Assembly (NCBI GenBank): GCA_964036045.1
Contig: OZ038378.1
Span: 179,845,754 to 179,909,753, forward strand
Reading direction: 5' to 3'
Source: Eutreptiella sp. 'Long Island Sound 2002'
Lineage: Eukaryota; Euglenozoa; Euglenophyceae; Eutreptiales; Eutreptiaceae
Length of the DNA: 64,000 nt
The notes under the pieces: generated by a model
What the model saw: only the letters and a program-made list of their open reading frames with translations
Database searches by the model: none
What the model was told of the DNA's origin: nothing
Made by a program: the position numbers and the translations under genes
Shown: one piece after another, positions 12,331-23,084 of the stretch
Layout of the letters: the number at the start of each line of letters is the position of its first letter
Position numbering within the stretch: the stretch's first letter is position 1

Positions 12331-13970
12331 GTCAGGTCATATGACTTACCCAAGGGGTGGCAATTTTTGGCCATGTTTGTCAATTTCTAGAACCCAGCCC
12401 CCCTCTAAATGCGATCAACTATAGCCAACCATTGTTGACTTAGCCCCTGAATTCTGTGGGATTCAACTTCATGTGGCAAGGCATAACACATAAAAATGGG
12501 GCATGACCGCATGATGAGCACTGAATCCTGATTCCCCCCGATCTCATGGGTGCTTGCTGCCCCTGCTGCTTGCTGCGCCTTGCTGCTGCTGCAAATAAAC
12601 CATGGCTGTCAGCCATCATTCAGCAGGGGGAGAACAAGAGGAAAAGTCAGAGATGCCCATAGCAAAGTAAAGGGTGGGCTGAACCACTTATCAAGGAATT
12701 TGAAGATCCCTACCCCCAAGGCTTTGGGGTCTTTTTGGGGGCAGATGGGCAAACAGGTGCCCACCAACTCCCTGGACAAACATGAGAAAACCCTCTTCCT
12801 GTGCTTTTGCGCTGGGAGCATGGGACCCAGTCAGCCCTTCTCCTGAGACCCACCACCCGCACTCTTGGCCAAGCCCCCACCCTCGCCCTGGAGAGGAATG
12901 CCCTTCCAAAGGCGGAACGCACTATTGCGAAAAAGATGTCCAGACACCTGCAGGGGGTACGGCCATCAGGTGTCAGCCGAGTGGCGCGGAGGGAGGGGGC
13001 GGGGGGGAGGAGGAGGAGGAGGAGGAGGAGCTGCCGGCGATCGGCGCAGGTGCAGTTACCAGAAGTCAGTGATGCCGTTGCACTGCTCTGGGACAGCCCG
13101 TTGGCTACTCCCCCCCCACCCTGGGACACTACGAGATGCTTCTGGGTGCTAGGCTACGGCAATCCTGAGCGGACAATTGCCATCTACGCCTCAAGTGCGC
13201 AGCCTCCTAGGGCGGATTATGCCCGCCTTCGGGACCTTTTCTACTAGGCCTTGCGTCTTGTGGGGTATCTGCCCCATTCCAAGTACACGGACTTATGGAT
13301 AAGACTACGACCTGCTCTGTAGCTGAAGCCTGAGACTTCTTCTTCTGTGCCATGTTTGCCCGTCTTGCATTCAGTATCTGCATGAATTGTTAGAAGGCCC
13401 CTGCGAAATAGGAAGCGCAGTGGTTTGTGGGCGCCTAGTGGCGCCGGTCACCTAGGCAACGTCGTGGTGGGCGGGGGCCTCCATGCGTCCGGTTGACTTG
13501 GGATCCAGCCCTGGGTCGGGTGTGTCGCCGAGGTATCCCGGTTTGCTAGTGCCATGGATTTGGAGACTGACAGTGGCTACACTAGCCCTACGCCCGGGAC
13601 ATGCGTGGTGCTGCCAGCATCCGCTGGCTGTCGGGGCCCACCCACCAATACTATATAGGGAGACGTAACCGGTGAGTGGCTGGATCTCGGTGACCTGCAA
13701 CTGTAGACGGCACATGAACAGAGAAAGACACGATAGTGGACAGGACCTGTAAGAGGGTAGAGTGCGGCCAACCGGGCGCCTCCATGGTTTTTGCAAACTC
13801 CAAGGCCGAGTGCACATAAGGGAAGAAGGGGGGGCGGTCAAGTGGAGAACATACGCTGCCCAAGGGTCGTGGCACGCTGAGTAACTGGGCACGACGGGCA
13901 GGGTGAGGGAGGAATGGTTGCAATGTAGAGCAGCCACTTCATTCAAAACGTAAGACACTGCAGATGGGCC
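12330..13970. other. Intergenic with GGA microsatellite
   Basis: A GGA run at about 13004-13030 yields poly-Glu, poly-Arg or poly-Gly depending on frame. A short frame from 13555 (MDLETDSGYTSPTPG...) has a composition that could be the start of a protein, but it stops within about 35 codons. Nothing else can be supported. Confidence 0.45.
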
Positions 13971-13971
13971 T

Positions 13972-14731
13972 GTGCTGAGGACTTGGGTTCATGCACCGCT
14001 AGATTTGGCTCGTACTGCAGTTGTGTCCCTCAACTGGAGGCCTTTTTTGTTGTCGGAATTGAAGTGTGGAACTCATGTTGAGTTACTTGAATTTGTCAGG
14101 GGGCTACAATGTCTGCAGCTCAAGACAAGATGGATTGTGCCATTTCTCACTGACATGAAAATTTTCTATGCATTGTTGAAGATGTTTTACAGAGCTAGCT
14201 ACGTCCCTTGGCACGTAGACCAATTTTTATTGGGACACCCATTAATATATGGAGTTTGGCACCCATACAGGTACTCTGTGGAAATGACCTACAAAGCATG
14301 TATACCAATTGTTAAATTTCTTGAGCAAGGTTGGGACTTGAAGGCTGGGGCTGTGGTACCACTTAAAGTGAAGTTGCGTCACATGGAGAAAACAATTGGT
14401 AGGCTGCTGCTTGCCACTGCTAACACAGGTACTCTTGGACAATTATAGAGACCTAACTGATGTGCAAAGGGTTGGTCTAAGATGCCTCACGGGACTGAAA
14501 GCCTTGTTGTATTCCTATTATCCGGCACTGCCTGCCCTGGCTGTTCTTGTTCATGAATGTAATTGGAATGGTCGGGCAGCGTCTTCCACCACAGATGCTA
14601 AGGAATGTATTACAATGAGTGCTGTTCTGCTGATGCATATAATACCTTCAGACAAGTGGCTGACTACTGAGTACTTGCGTACCAATAGTGTGGCACTGTT
14701 GTTCTGGTCTCACTGGCACAACCGCGGCTGA
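13972..14731 (+). pseudogene. C-terminal half of an unnamed mobile-element-type protein, frameshifted
   Basis: Two overlapping frames form one protein-like sequence. The first (13972-14448) contains WRPFLLSELKCG, FLTDMKIFYALLKMFYR, then PLIYGVWHPYRYSVE and MEKTIGRLLLAT. After a frameshift near 14440 the second (to 14731) gives LRCLTGLKALLYSYYPALP and VHECNWNGRAASS. The order of motifs (a bipartite 'LTDxxIFY' block, 'YGVWHPYKY', a Trp-Gly-Arg ending) matches, from memory and by eye, an uncharacterised multi-copy protein family seen in dinoflagellate and perkinsid genomes. No biochemical role is known to me. The matching upstream half lies just downstream on the opposite strand, which suggests an inversion. 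The frame break means this copy is not functional as written. Confidence 0.45.
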
Positions 14732-14785
14732 GTGGTGAGGTCACCCCCCGGGATGTAGCTCTCCTGCTTGCTCTCGGGATCACCC

Positions 14786-15262
14786 TCAGAGCTTTGCAGC
14801 ATGTATTGTACTCCTTTGTAGAAGCAACCCAACACAGCGGACAAGATAGGAAACGACTAGAGGGACTGCTTGTGCAACAACATCCAAATCAGGCACACCA
14901 GGGTATTGTGGTAGCTTAGTAGTGTGCAAAACAGCGACTGCAGTCACATTCAAGCTCTTATCAGTGTGGGTGTCCACCCCACTGATGTAGCGACGGTAGT
15001 TGTCATACCAAAGTGCAATTTGCTGTCTCTCAAATGACCTCCAGAGATGCCCAGCCTGGGCAGTAGCAACCTCTGAAATTGTAGGTGCGTTGCTGATGCA
15101 TTCCCCTGCCATGGCCTGCTTGCGTTTGATGGACGGAGTCACAGTGCTTCGATATGAAGCCCCCGTGGCCCTCTCAGCGTGTGGATATGTGAGGACCCTT
15201 ACAACGTTATACAGTGAGAATAGTTGCTTTTGCAGTACAATTAGCCATCTTGGTGGACACAC
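14786..15262 (-). pseudogene. N-terminal half of the same unnamed protein, inverted relative to its other half
   Basis: This 158-codon minus-strand frame contains IALWYDNYRRYISGVD followed by SLNVTAVAVLHTTKLPQYPG. In the family I believe this belongs to, the 'W-x-DNY-x-R' block and the 'VLHTxxLPxYPG' block lie directly upstream of the segment found on the + strand at 13972-14731. Here the two pieces are convergent and separated by about 55 bp, so they cannot be read as one gene. Either the C-terminal half was inverted in place, or two broken copies abut. I see no catalytic motif that would reveal the function. Confidence 0.4.
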
Positions 15263-16187
15263 ACGATCCGGACAGCACGCACATCCACCAAAGTACGCCT
15301 AGTCTTTCTCCAATAGGGGCAGGGTCCTGCCTTTGTTCAGTGCCACTCGCATCACAACCTTTGGGGTCTTGGCCCGTGCACCACCCACGGCTGTTTGAAG
15401 CAATCATTCTGGAGGCATCGGGCACAAATGTCTGCAGCAGCAACAGTCACGGCATAACTCAATGCAGCCCAACAAAGGTAACACAACAGGGTGTGTGAAG
15501 CTGTCAGCAAACTAGTCTGATACCACAGACGTATGAATTGCCTCAGCAAAAGGAAGCAATGCAAGTGGGGGTGATGACAATGGGAACAATGAGACAGCAT
15601 GGGGGGGGGGGGGGCTAGCAGAAACTTCGTCCAGAACGAATTAAAGTCATTATGGAGTATGGATTTTGAGAGAAGGGGAAGGGCTGGACTAATTTTCGTC
15701 AAGCTCGATAAAATGCTTCAAATGGGCATACCTTTTTTGCTATTCACCCTAACCATGTTCCCCGTAATGTGTGCTCTGTGTCAAGCCCTCTGCGGCATCT
15801 ACCCAGCCATTTTCTGGCCCCGTCTGCTCCGGTGCTTCTACCCCATGCTCTGTGTGCCCGAGATATGTGGTTGCTCCTCTTTTGATCTATCTACAGCGGG
15901 TGGTGGGGCGTCCTCCTATCAACACATGTCCAATGGGGAGGCGCTTTGGTACACCACCTGCACCCTGCTGGTTCTGCTCGCGGTGCGCTCACGTCTTGCG
16001 TCGCATCTGTTCATTTTCGCGGGCACCCCTTTTCCATCTCACATTCCCACACACTTTTGCGTGGCGCGGTGCACGCTTTTCCTCTACCTCAACCGCCCCT
16101 ACCGGAGGGACGCCTGGTCACCCATCTGATGTCCTTTGCTCCTGTCGAGGCGTTTCTGCATCATGTCAACTTTTGTTTCCCCCTTGC
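15263..16187. other. Intergenic or upstream part of the next decayed ORF
   Basis: A run of 13-14 G lies near 15601-15614. A 176-codon + frame (15599-16129) encodes Cys- and Leu-rich sequence without a recognisable domain. From about 16129 a short ATG frame (MSFAPVEAFLHH...) may be the start of the following decayed coding region, but it stops after 21 codons. Confidence 0.4.
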
Positions 16188-19082
16188 TAACTGACATCAA
16201 GCAACAAATGACTGCTGATCCTTACGCGGCGGACCTCCATTCCCGGTGGGCGTGACAGTCAACACGTGACTTACTTCAGGCGGCACAGGCCACCCTTCCA
16301 TCATTGTGGAGCCATCCCCCGTTGGGGGTGAATGATGCCCTGCGCTCGTCCCTCTACAAGGGCAAGATCTCTTCAATATCAAGCATCGGGGGTGTGCTTC
16401 ACCCTCAGGGGTTGCTGCTCAAGTGCTAGGCCACCGTTGCAGACGTCATCTCATGGACTCATCGCAGCGCACGTTCCGCTGGCTATCGCCGCTGGGCCCA
16501 GGATTTTGGGCTACCTTCCTCTGCTTATGATGACATGGCGCGCCGTTGAGTGGAAAAGTGGAACCCAGCTACAAACCACTGGACCGTCCGAAGATGCATG
16601 CCTCCATAGCACGAATGCTCAGTGTCCAGGATGCCACACGGGTACGCGGCGTCCCCGATACGGCTCTGAAAGCAAAGTTGATCCGGCTTGTTAGCGACTA
16701 CTTGCCCGCTAGCGAAGTGCAATTTTGGGTCCGTTTGCCCCCAGCCGACGCCCGGTCCGTCCTGTAGGCGTTGCCACAGCCGGTCGAAGCGACACTGTCC
16801 GTGTCCAAACCTGCTCATGTGGACGAGCTGCAATGTGCCTTGCTGGCATGGGCGGGGAGTTTTTTCAAATTTCACGCTTGGGGCCCCCTTCTCCAAGAGG
16901 GCGCCCATTCTTGACATCGTTTCCGTGGAGATTGCGGCCGCGGCTTACGAGGCTTCCTTGATACCGATTGGTTCCGTTGCCGACCTCCGCTCCATCACCG
17001 GAGAAGCTATGGTATCATGGGCCACGGCGCCGGTCCTGGCCATCCTGGAGCGTGGCCACCAACACATCGTAACGCTTTTGAAATGGCTTCGGCTCTACGT
17101 CCCGGGCACAGCCTTCTTGCCAGCCTGAAGTGCTTCTAATAGCCTTTTGTCGCCCTCATTCGTTTCCATGCCTGGTGCCAAGCACATGACCATCGATGAT
17201 GAGCCCGCCGCGTCTGCTACTCTGCCGTGTTTGGATTTCGCGGCCACCCCAACGGACGTCACCTGCACCCAAGATGCTTCCACTGCACCGCCTCCACAGC
17301 CCGACTCTGTGGATCTGACTGCCGCAATCTTGCCTTAGCGCCTGCTTTTTGACCCGCCGGCTGGCAATCGCCCTGACTATGAAACTGATTGCATCATCGA
17401 CCAGCTCAATCAACAGCACGAGCGTGAGCTGTCGCGGCTCCGGGATGAGCATCAGTCTCCGCTGCAGGTGCTCAAAGCGCACCATGACGCCGCGCAGCAG
17501 ATGCCCGATAATGATCACGATACCACCCTCCGTGACTTGCGGACCCGGGTGAACGGCTTTGACGTTCAGCTTCAGGATCTACGCGCTGAAAACCAGCGAC
17601 TGCAACGCCAGAACCCTGCCCCTATCATGCCAGACATGTCTCTGGTGATAGGGCTGCTTGATGACATCTTTCGTCGTCAGGATGTCTCCGCATCCCGCTT
17701 CCACTCCTCGTTGTCATCTTTAATCCCGCGTGACTGTTTCGCTTTGCTACCCGCTGACCACGAGCTTTTCCTTCCATCTATGCCTCTGGTAGTCACCATA
17801 GCCACTATGCTTGGCATTGCACCGCCACATTGGAACGAGCTGCAGCGCTCTTTCCGTGCTGAGCGCGTTGTGCGGTTTCACGATTTGCGCCCCTCTAAGG
17901 CTGCTGTCTCTTATTTTGCTGTCCCGTCTGCATCTCCACCTATTCAGCCTCGCCCACATGTGTTGCCTACGGCTACACCCGCAGCTGCGACACCGGAAGC
18001 TAACCCTAAAGGTGGCGGCGCAGAATCCCTGCCCAAATTTTTGCAGTGGCTCAATGCGGTTCCAGCGGCACGGGAACCGGACTCCGCAAAGTCCTTCCAT
18101 CTTTTTATGAATTTAACATGTGTCAGTGATTGCCCGGGGGCCTGACTTCCCCAGGGAGTCCCTGTACTCCCTGTGGGAATACCTCACGCGGAACGCTGCT
18201 CAGCACCCCACACGGGGTTCCGCCGTCCAGGCTTTCCTTGTGCAGCAAAGTGTGCAGCCCTCCTTGGAGCCAGCAGCGGTGGTTGCCTCAACCGCCATCA
18301 CGGCGGCACAATCTCAGAACCAGGCTGCAGGGGCCTCAACCTCTTCTTCCCGCGCTCCCTCGCGTGGAGGTGGGGCAGATGCAGACCGCTTCCCCATCGC
18401 CCTATATATTTGGTGGACGGCAAAGCAGAATGACCACCGTCCTTGTACATCGTCCAAATTGGGCAGTGTCATGCGCACTGTTTTCGGTGCGGACCACGTC
18501 GCGCACGTTGCGGATCAGTACCTCAGGCAAGGCACGGATGGCCAGAATGGTGGCTATCTAGTCGTGGGAATCTCTCGTGCAGTGGAAACTATTTTGCAGT
18601 CCCAATCCTCTCATGAGGATGCCCACTTCACTTTCACTTTCCGCAAAGCGGACGGGTAGCCCTGGAGGCTTGGGGGCGCCACGCCGAGTGCTAAGCGGGC
18701 CTGCACGGACCCCAACCCTCCCCCGGCCTCGACGGCCCTGCCTGTGGGGCACACGGCACAGCAGCATGCGGCCCCGGCTCCCAATCCCTGCACGTACCCA
18801 TACCCAGGCTATGCCCCGGCCTACCCGGTACCTTATTCTGCCTACGGCCTTTCCCCAGCAACCCCAACTCCCCCTTACTTAGGCCACACAAACTACCCAC
18901 CTGTTAGGACCCCCTTATGTGCACTTTCGTACATTTTGGTGGTGTCATTTTTTGTACTTGTGTTTTTGTGCTGCCGTCTCTACGTTACCAGATGGTGCAT
19001 GAGAAATATGTGTTTTTTGCGTGTTGTGTGCGTGGACAACTGGAATCTCAAATTTCATGTCTCCATTTGCCATTATGACTAG
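16188..19082 (+). pseudogene. Long decayed coding region, gag-like by composition, family unknown
   Basis: Protein-like sequence runs for 2.9 kb across three frames. Frame 16188 onward reads LTDIKQQMTADPYAADLHS and continues through in-frame TGA (16252), TAG (16426) and TGA (16546). A second frame covers 16546-16917 and includes a TAG at 16765. A third covers about 16900-18145, with TGA at 17126 and TAG at 17336. It encodes a coiled-coil-like stretch (DQLNQQHERELSRLRDEH, then LRDLRTRVNGFDVQLQDLR). A fourth covers 18120-19082, with TAG at 18657 just before a Pro/Tyr-rich tail (PYPGYAPAYPVPYSAYG). Helical N-terminal part, coiled coil, then basic and low-complexity tail is compatible with a retroelement gag or a capsid-type ORF, but I recognise no family. 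Most of the stops are one transition from CGA, CAG or TGG. Confidence 0.45.
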
Positions 19083-19520
19083 TTCTGGACGAAATTTTTG
19101 CCAGGGTAGGAGCTGGCGGAGCGACGGTCGCGGGAACCCGACTTCCCACCTCGTGCCACGCGAGCAAGGTCGGTCCACTCCTGATGGCTGCACTACCAAG
19201 GACGGGGCACGCAAAACATGGGTCAACGTTCACGGTTCACGCGCACACGCCATGAAGGGCCATGGGAGTATGTACAAGTGCCCACGGTGCAGTTAGTCGG
19301 ATAGTCAAAACGGGTGCCCCGAGTGTGGCTCTATGACAGCAAAGCAAAACAACAGGAAGAGTGAAGCAGCAGCGTTCCGGGGTGGTGCGGTCAAAAAAAA
19401 CGGCAGGGCAGGCATAAAACTTCCATATACGGCGTGCCCCCCACGGGCACAGCATCACCAGCGCGGAGCAGCATTCTCCAACGGGCCACAGGCAACACGA
19501 ATAGGAGGTGGACATGAAGG
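19083..19520. other. Intergenic, no recognisable feature
   Basis: Nothing supportable is visible between the decayed ORF and the minus-strand frame that follows. Confidence 0.5.
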
Positions 19521-19523
19521 CGT

Positions 19524-20099
19524 TCACTGGACGGGCAGCAAACACAGCTGACGCACAGAAGGCGGCTCCTGATCGTCATCAGGGCCCAGAGATGGTGCTT
19601 CGCCACGACGAGGTCCGCAAACCAGATCATATGGGATGGGTGGTCGGAGGCGGTCAAGAAGCTGCTCGATAGCCTTGGTAGCCGCGCAAAAACGGAAGTG
19701 TTGTGGGCCAAGATGAGATGTGCACTCGACCGCCGCATGGCCATGACCAGAATGATCCATGTTCAGCCGCCACCATCGTGGATGGAGATGTTGACCGCCC
19801 GGCTTCACGGTGTGAGGATGGAAAGAGGCCCCAGGGTAGTGGGGCCGAAGGGTGCGGAGCACCCACCCCCTGAAGCATTCAAAGGCCGTCTCGGCATGCT
19901 GGCGTTCGACAGGGGGCGTCAACCTTAGCTCCAGGCACATGGGGCCCCGCGCCAGGTACTCGTATGTGGGCCGAGCAGGGGCCAGCTGGCGCTCCAGGCG
20001 GGCCGCGGCTTGGGCGGGGCTCCTCCGGCGCTGATTGTTGTAGCCAACCGCTAACCTCATGGGTTTCTTCCCTGCGCAATCTAAGGGGCAAAGGGACAA
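19524..20099 (-). CDS. Hypothetical protein (possible exon), unrecognised
   Basis: A 191-codon minus-strand frame has a protein-like composition over most of its length, including AQAAARLERQLAPARPTYEY, CLELRLTPPVERQHAETAF and KAIEQLLDRLRPPIPYDL. I recognise no domain, signal peptide or membrane segment. It could be a single-exon gene, one exon of a longer gene, or a fragment of a mobile element like its neighbours. The opposite-strand frames in the same interval look less protein-like. Without a homologue the start codon is uncertain. Confidence 0.3.
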   Translation of the reverse strand: MSLCPLDCAGKKPMRLAVGYNNQRRRSPAQAAARLERQLAPARPTYEYLARGPMCLELRLTPPVERQHAETAFECFRGWVLRTLRPHYPGASFHPHTVKPGGQHLHPRWWRLNMDHSGHGHAAVECTSHLGPQHFRFCAATKAIEQLLDRLRPPIPYDLVCGPRRGEAPSLGPDDDQEPPSVRQLCLLPVQ

Positions 20100-21118
20100 C
20101 GGGGCCGCGGTTACACGCCGGCGGCAGAGTATCTACGACAGCGGGCACACAGGAGATGTTTACTATGAATCATAGGGGCCTTCCCCTCAAGGAGACAACG
20201 CATCGCGTGAAGCAAGCAAGGCTGTATTCTAAGAGGGAGTGGATCACGTTGAGGGCACAGACACTGGACAGTGACGAGGAACATGTTCACAGGGGGACCG
20301 CGGTGCACTGTGGTTCGCGTAGCGCACGTTCGTGCCAGGCTGTTTGGATTCACTGACGGTAACAGACAATAAAGACGCGGCGGAGCAAAGAGCAGATGGG
20401 TCATGCAGAGGCAGAAACCTAACAAGAGGTAGAAGCTCACTATGGTTCAGGCTGCACGTGAGCCAAACATAGTTGCTATGTGAGAAAAAGGGGCCGGGAA
20501 AAGCAAGAGAAAGGTGAGGACAAAAGAAGCTTGTTTAGCGTGTGGGATAGTAGCCGTGAGATACGTTCTGTCACGAAAGAGGTACCGAGCTGTTGAAGCA
20601 AAACAAACAGGCAACGGGCAAAACGGTCAAAGCATCGGGGCATTCCCGACATAGTCACGTGCACTAGGTACTGGTTGTGTCAACGGGGAAGGGGGGGAAC
20701 AGCAACATTGCGGTTGGGGGAGGCCAGGTGGATAGGGGCCATCCACCGCTGAAGTCCCGACATGTGGAGAAAGCCCCCGTGCGACCCGATCGCCCTAGCG
20801 CCCGGCATCACAGAGTGGCGGATAGCCTGCCGAGAAACAGCATGGGGTTTGAGGGCAATGCGAAGCTGCTGCAGCGTAGCTGCCCCCCTATTCTGGCCTG
20901 TTCGCGCTGGGGAGACCCCACCATGCCTCCACACCACGTCAAGGTGTCCGGCCCTAGGGGCTTGGGGGGGTGGGGGTGGGGATGGGAAAGGGTCCTATTT
21001 GTCCACTACACTAGATGGACATGTCTAACCTGACTGCAAAAATTGTCTCAGGTGTATATAGTGGCTTCCCTTACACCTGCCCTGTTGGTAGACTCATAGA
21101 CCCCCTGCCTATTAATGT
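20100..21118. other. Intergenic, no recognisable feature
   Basis: Purine-rich patches and short frames only. I see nothing I can support. Confidence 0.5.
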
Positions 21119-21193
21119 CACGTGCGTGATATTATTTTGACGCATGACATTATTTTGTGCGTGATATTATTTTGATATGTGTGATATTATTCG
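21119..21193. repeat. Short tandem repeat with gtgatattatttt core
   Basis: Four imperfect copies of an 18-22-bp unit with core tg(c)gtgatattatttt(g) lie end to end. They sit 37 bp before the ATG of the acidic frame at 21230, so they could belong to its upstream region or to an element terminus. Confidence 0.7.
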
Positions 21194-21229
21194 GACCCGT
21201 GTCTCTTGTACAGTTTTTTGGAAACTCTC

Positions 21230-21612
21230 ATGGCGTCCGTTGGGTCCCAAATGGAATCCAACTTGTTGGCTGACGCACAGGACCACGATGAACCCCTTTT
21301 TGCTACTGCTTATGAGGCATCAACTGACAATGAAGAATCAAACGTATCAGAATTTTCAAGCAATGATGATGCTGATGACGGCGATGCGGGGAAGTTTTCT
21401 TGATGCTGCTGCTGATGTGGCTCTTCCTGATGGCGGTGAGGCTACCGATTGACCCCGGACCGGATGGTGATGATGGTGATGCTGAGAAGTTGGATGATGC
21501 CAATGCTGCTTGCGATGAACCTGCTGCTGCCCCCAGGCTTGATGCTGGGAGTGCACAGTGTGCAGTGCGCAGAGTGCACAAAGCAATGCGCACCGCGCAA
21601 TGTGCGGTGTGA
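21230..21612 (+). pseudogene. Acidic protein fragment, frameshifted, unrecognised
   Basis: From ATG at 21230 a 57-codon frame is rich in Asp, Glu and Ser (SNLLADAQDHDEPLF, ASTDNEESNVSEFSSNDDAD) and stops at 21401. Acidic coding potential continues in the other two frames (DAAADVALPDGGEATD, then PDGDDGDAEKLDDANAACDE), implying two frameshifts. Acidic N-termini of this kind often precede transposase domains, for example in PiggyBac-type elements, but no catalytic domain follows here. I give no function. Confidence 0.3.
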
Positions 21613-21662
21613 AAAGTGCACAGTGTAATTTGCAAAGTGCACAGTGTGCAATGTGTAACACG
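21550..21662. repeat. Imperfect GTGCA-rich tandem repeat
   Basis: Words such as agtgcacagtgtgcaatg recur with small changes across about 110 bp on the + strand. The short Cys/His-rich frames on both strands come from the repeat. Confidence 0.65.
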
Positions 21663-22640
21663 TCCCTCATTGACTCAGTCCCAATACTCAGCCGTTGTTA
21701 GTTTCACAGCCAGGTGGGCAATGGAAGGGAGGAGCCGAGGAATGCACATGAGGTGCACTTTCCCACTGCTAGTATGTGTGTAGGGATTGCATTGCTAGTT
21801 CTTTAGGTGCTGAATACTCGTTGCTATATTATGAATGTAAACAGCGAAAATTGCACTTGCAATGCAGTTGGAATGAAAAATGACCATGACATTGTGGCAA
21901 AGTGTTTTCACAGTAGTGTAGTCCAAAGCCGGACCATGCAAGCAATACAACGAGAAGCACGCTTTCAAGTCACGGTAGACATGTCGGCACATGGCAAACA
22001 AACATTGTGGCTGGAACCTCCAGAAGACTGACCTTGTTTTCGTGGAGGTTCGCCAATGAGCATCATCTATTTTGTGGTAACCCCTTTTTGACAAATGATG
22101 ATATAGCACCTCTAGGAAGCCCCACGATGGAGCATTGCTTAACGGCAAGGATAACAAGCAGCACCTACCTCCTCAACGGTAACAATGCGCAAACTCTCGT
22201 CTTCAGATTGTGCGAGCACCGCCGCACCAACGCCCAAGTCCTCCTCATTCTTGTCTCCAACAGAGGACACCCGGCGAGACCCAGGGCTTCCTCGCCAAGC
22301 CTTCATAGCAGGCGATTGAGTCCGAGGCATCCAATCTGCGCAGGCCAAACATTGAGGCAAGGTGCACATCAATCAAACGGCCACGGGTGGTTTGCGTGGT
22401 GAGCAAAAGTTGGTATCAATTGACGCTGTCCGGACACCGCCCTTCCGCTCCCCGTAGATCAGTGCAAATCTCGATGGTACAAGCTTTTTTTTTCGTGGAA
22501 ATGGTGTCTTCACAAACATTCAGGGCACTCCGCCAATGAGCAGAGGTTCAAAACGTCATCCTTGGGTCAATCATCGGAGGAAAAATTAGTGCATTGTGCA
22601 CTCTGAAGTCCGTGGCACAACACTTTGACGCCCCCCCCCC
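21663..22640. other. Intergenic, no recognised gene
   Basis: A + frame at 21807-22031 (VNSENCTCNAVGMKNDHD...) has plausible composition but no known motif. The remainder shows nothing I can support. A run of 12 C at about 22631-22642 precedes the next repeat. Confidence 0.4.
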
Positions 22641-22649
22641 CCTCTTTTG

Positions 22650-23080
22650 TGTGTGACATTCCGCCTGGTTGCTGTTTCTTTGCAGGGCCCTGGACAGTCA
22701 CCCGCGTGCTGTGTCGGGTCGCTGCGTTCTGTCAGCTGCTGCGGCCTGTGTTCCTAATGGTGTTCTTTCCACGTTTGCGGAGCCCAGTAGTGGGTTGTTG
22801 CAGGGTTCGTCTTACGGTTTTTGCTGCCCATTCCACTTCGCATCCTGGTCGTCCACCACCTGCCTCACGGTGTTTCCGTAGGCATGAGTCTGCCGGGTTG
22901 CGAGCCCCGGACAGTCCCTCGTTCTTCCCTTTGCGTGCTGCATCGGGTCGCTGTGTTCTGAGGGCAGCTGCGGCCCATGTTCCTTGTGGTGTCGTTTCCA
23001 TATTAGCGGAGCCCAGAAGTTGGCACACCCAGGTTGCGCTGGTTGTTCCGGGGGTCGTTTTACGGTTTTTGCTGCTCACT
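22650..23080 (+). repeat. Two imperfect tandem copies of a dispersed repeat with coding character
   Basis: A segment near 22680-22840 and another near 22905-23075 share the same order of words: gacagtc, gtgctg, tcgggtcgctg-gttctg, agctgcggcc, gtgttc, gcggagccca and acggtttttgctgc. A third copy lies on the minus strand at 61540-61695. In one frame all three encode a shared motif of the form SGRCxLxAAAAxxPxGV. That suggests an old coding sequence spread by transposition or duplication. Confidence 0.6.
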
Positions 23081-23084
23081 CCCC

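Noticed and set aside
9261-18659. TAG used as a sense codon in this organism
   Set aside because: TAG terminates the intact EF-hand/WD40 gene, TGA also interrupts the same decayed frames, and frameshifts accompany the stops. Pseudogene decay explains all of it.
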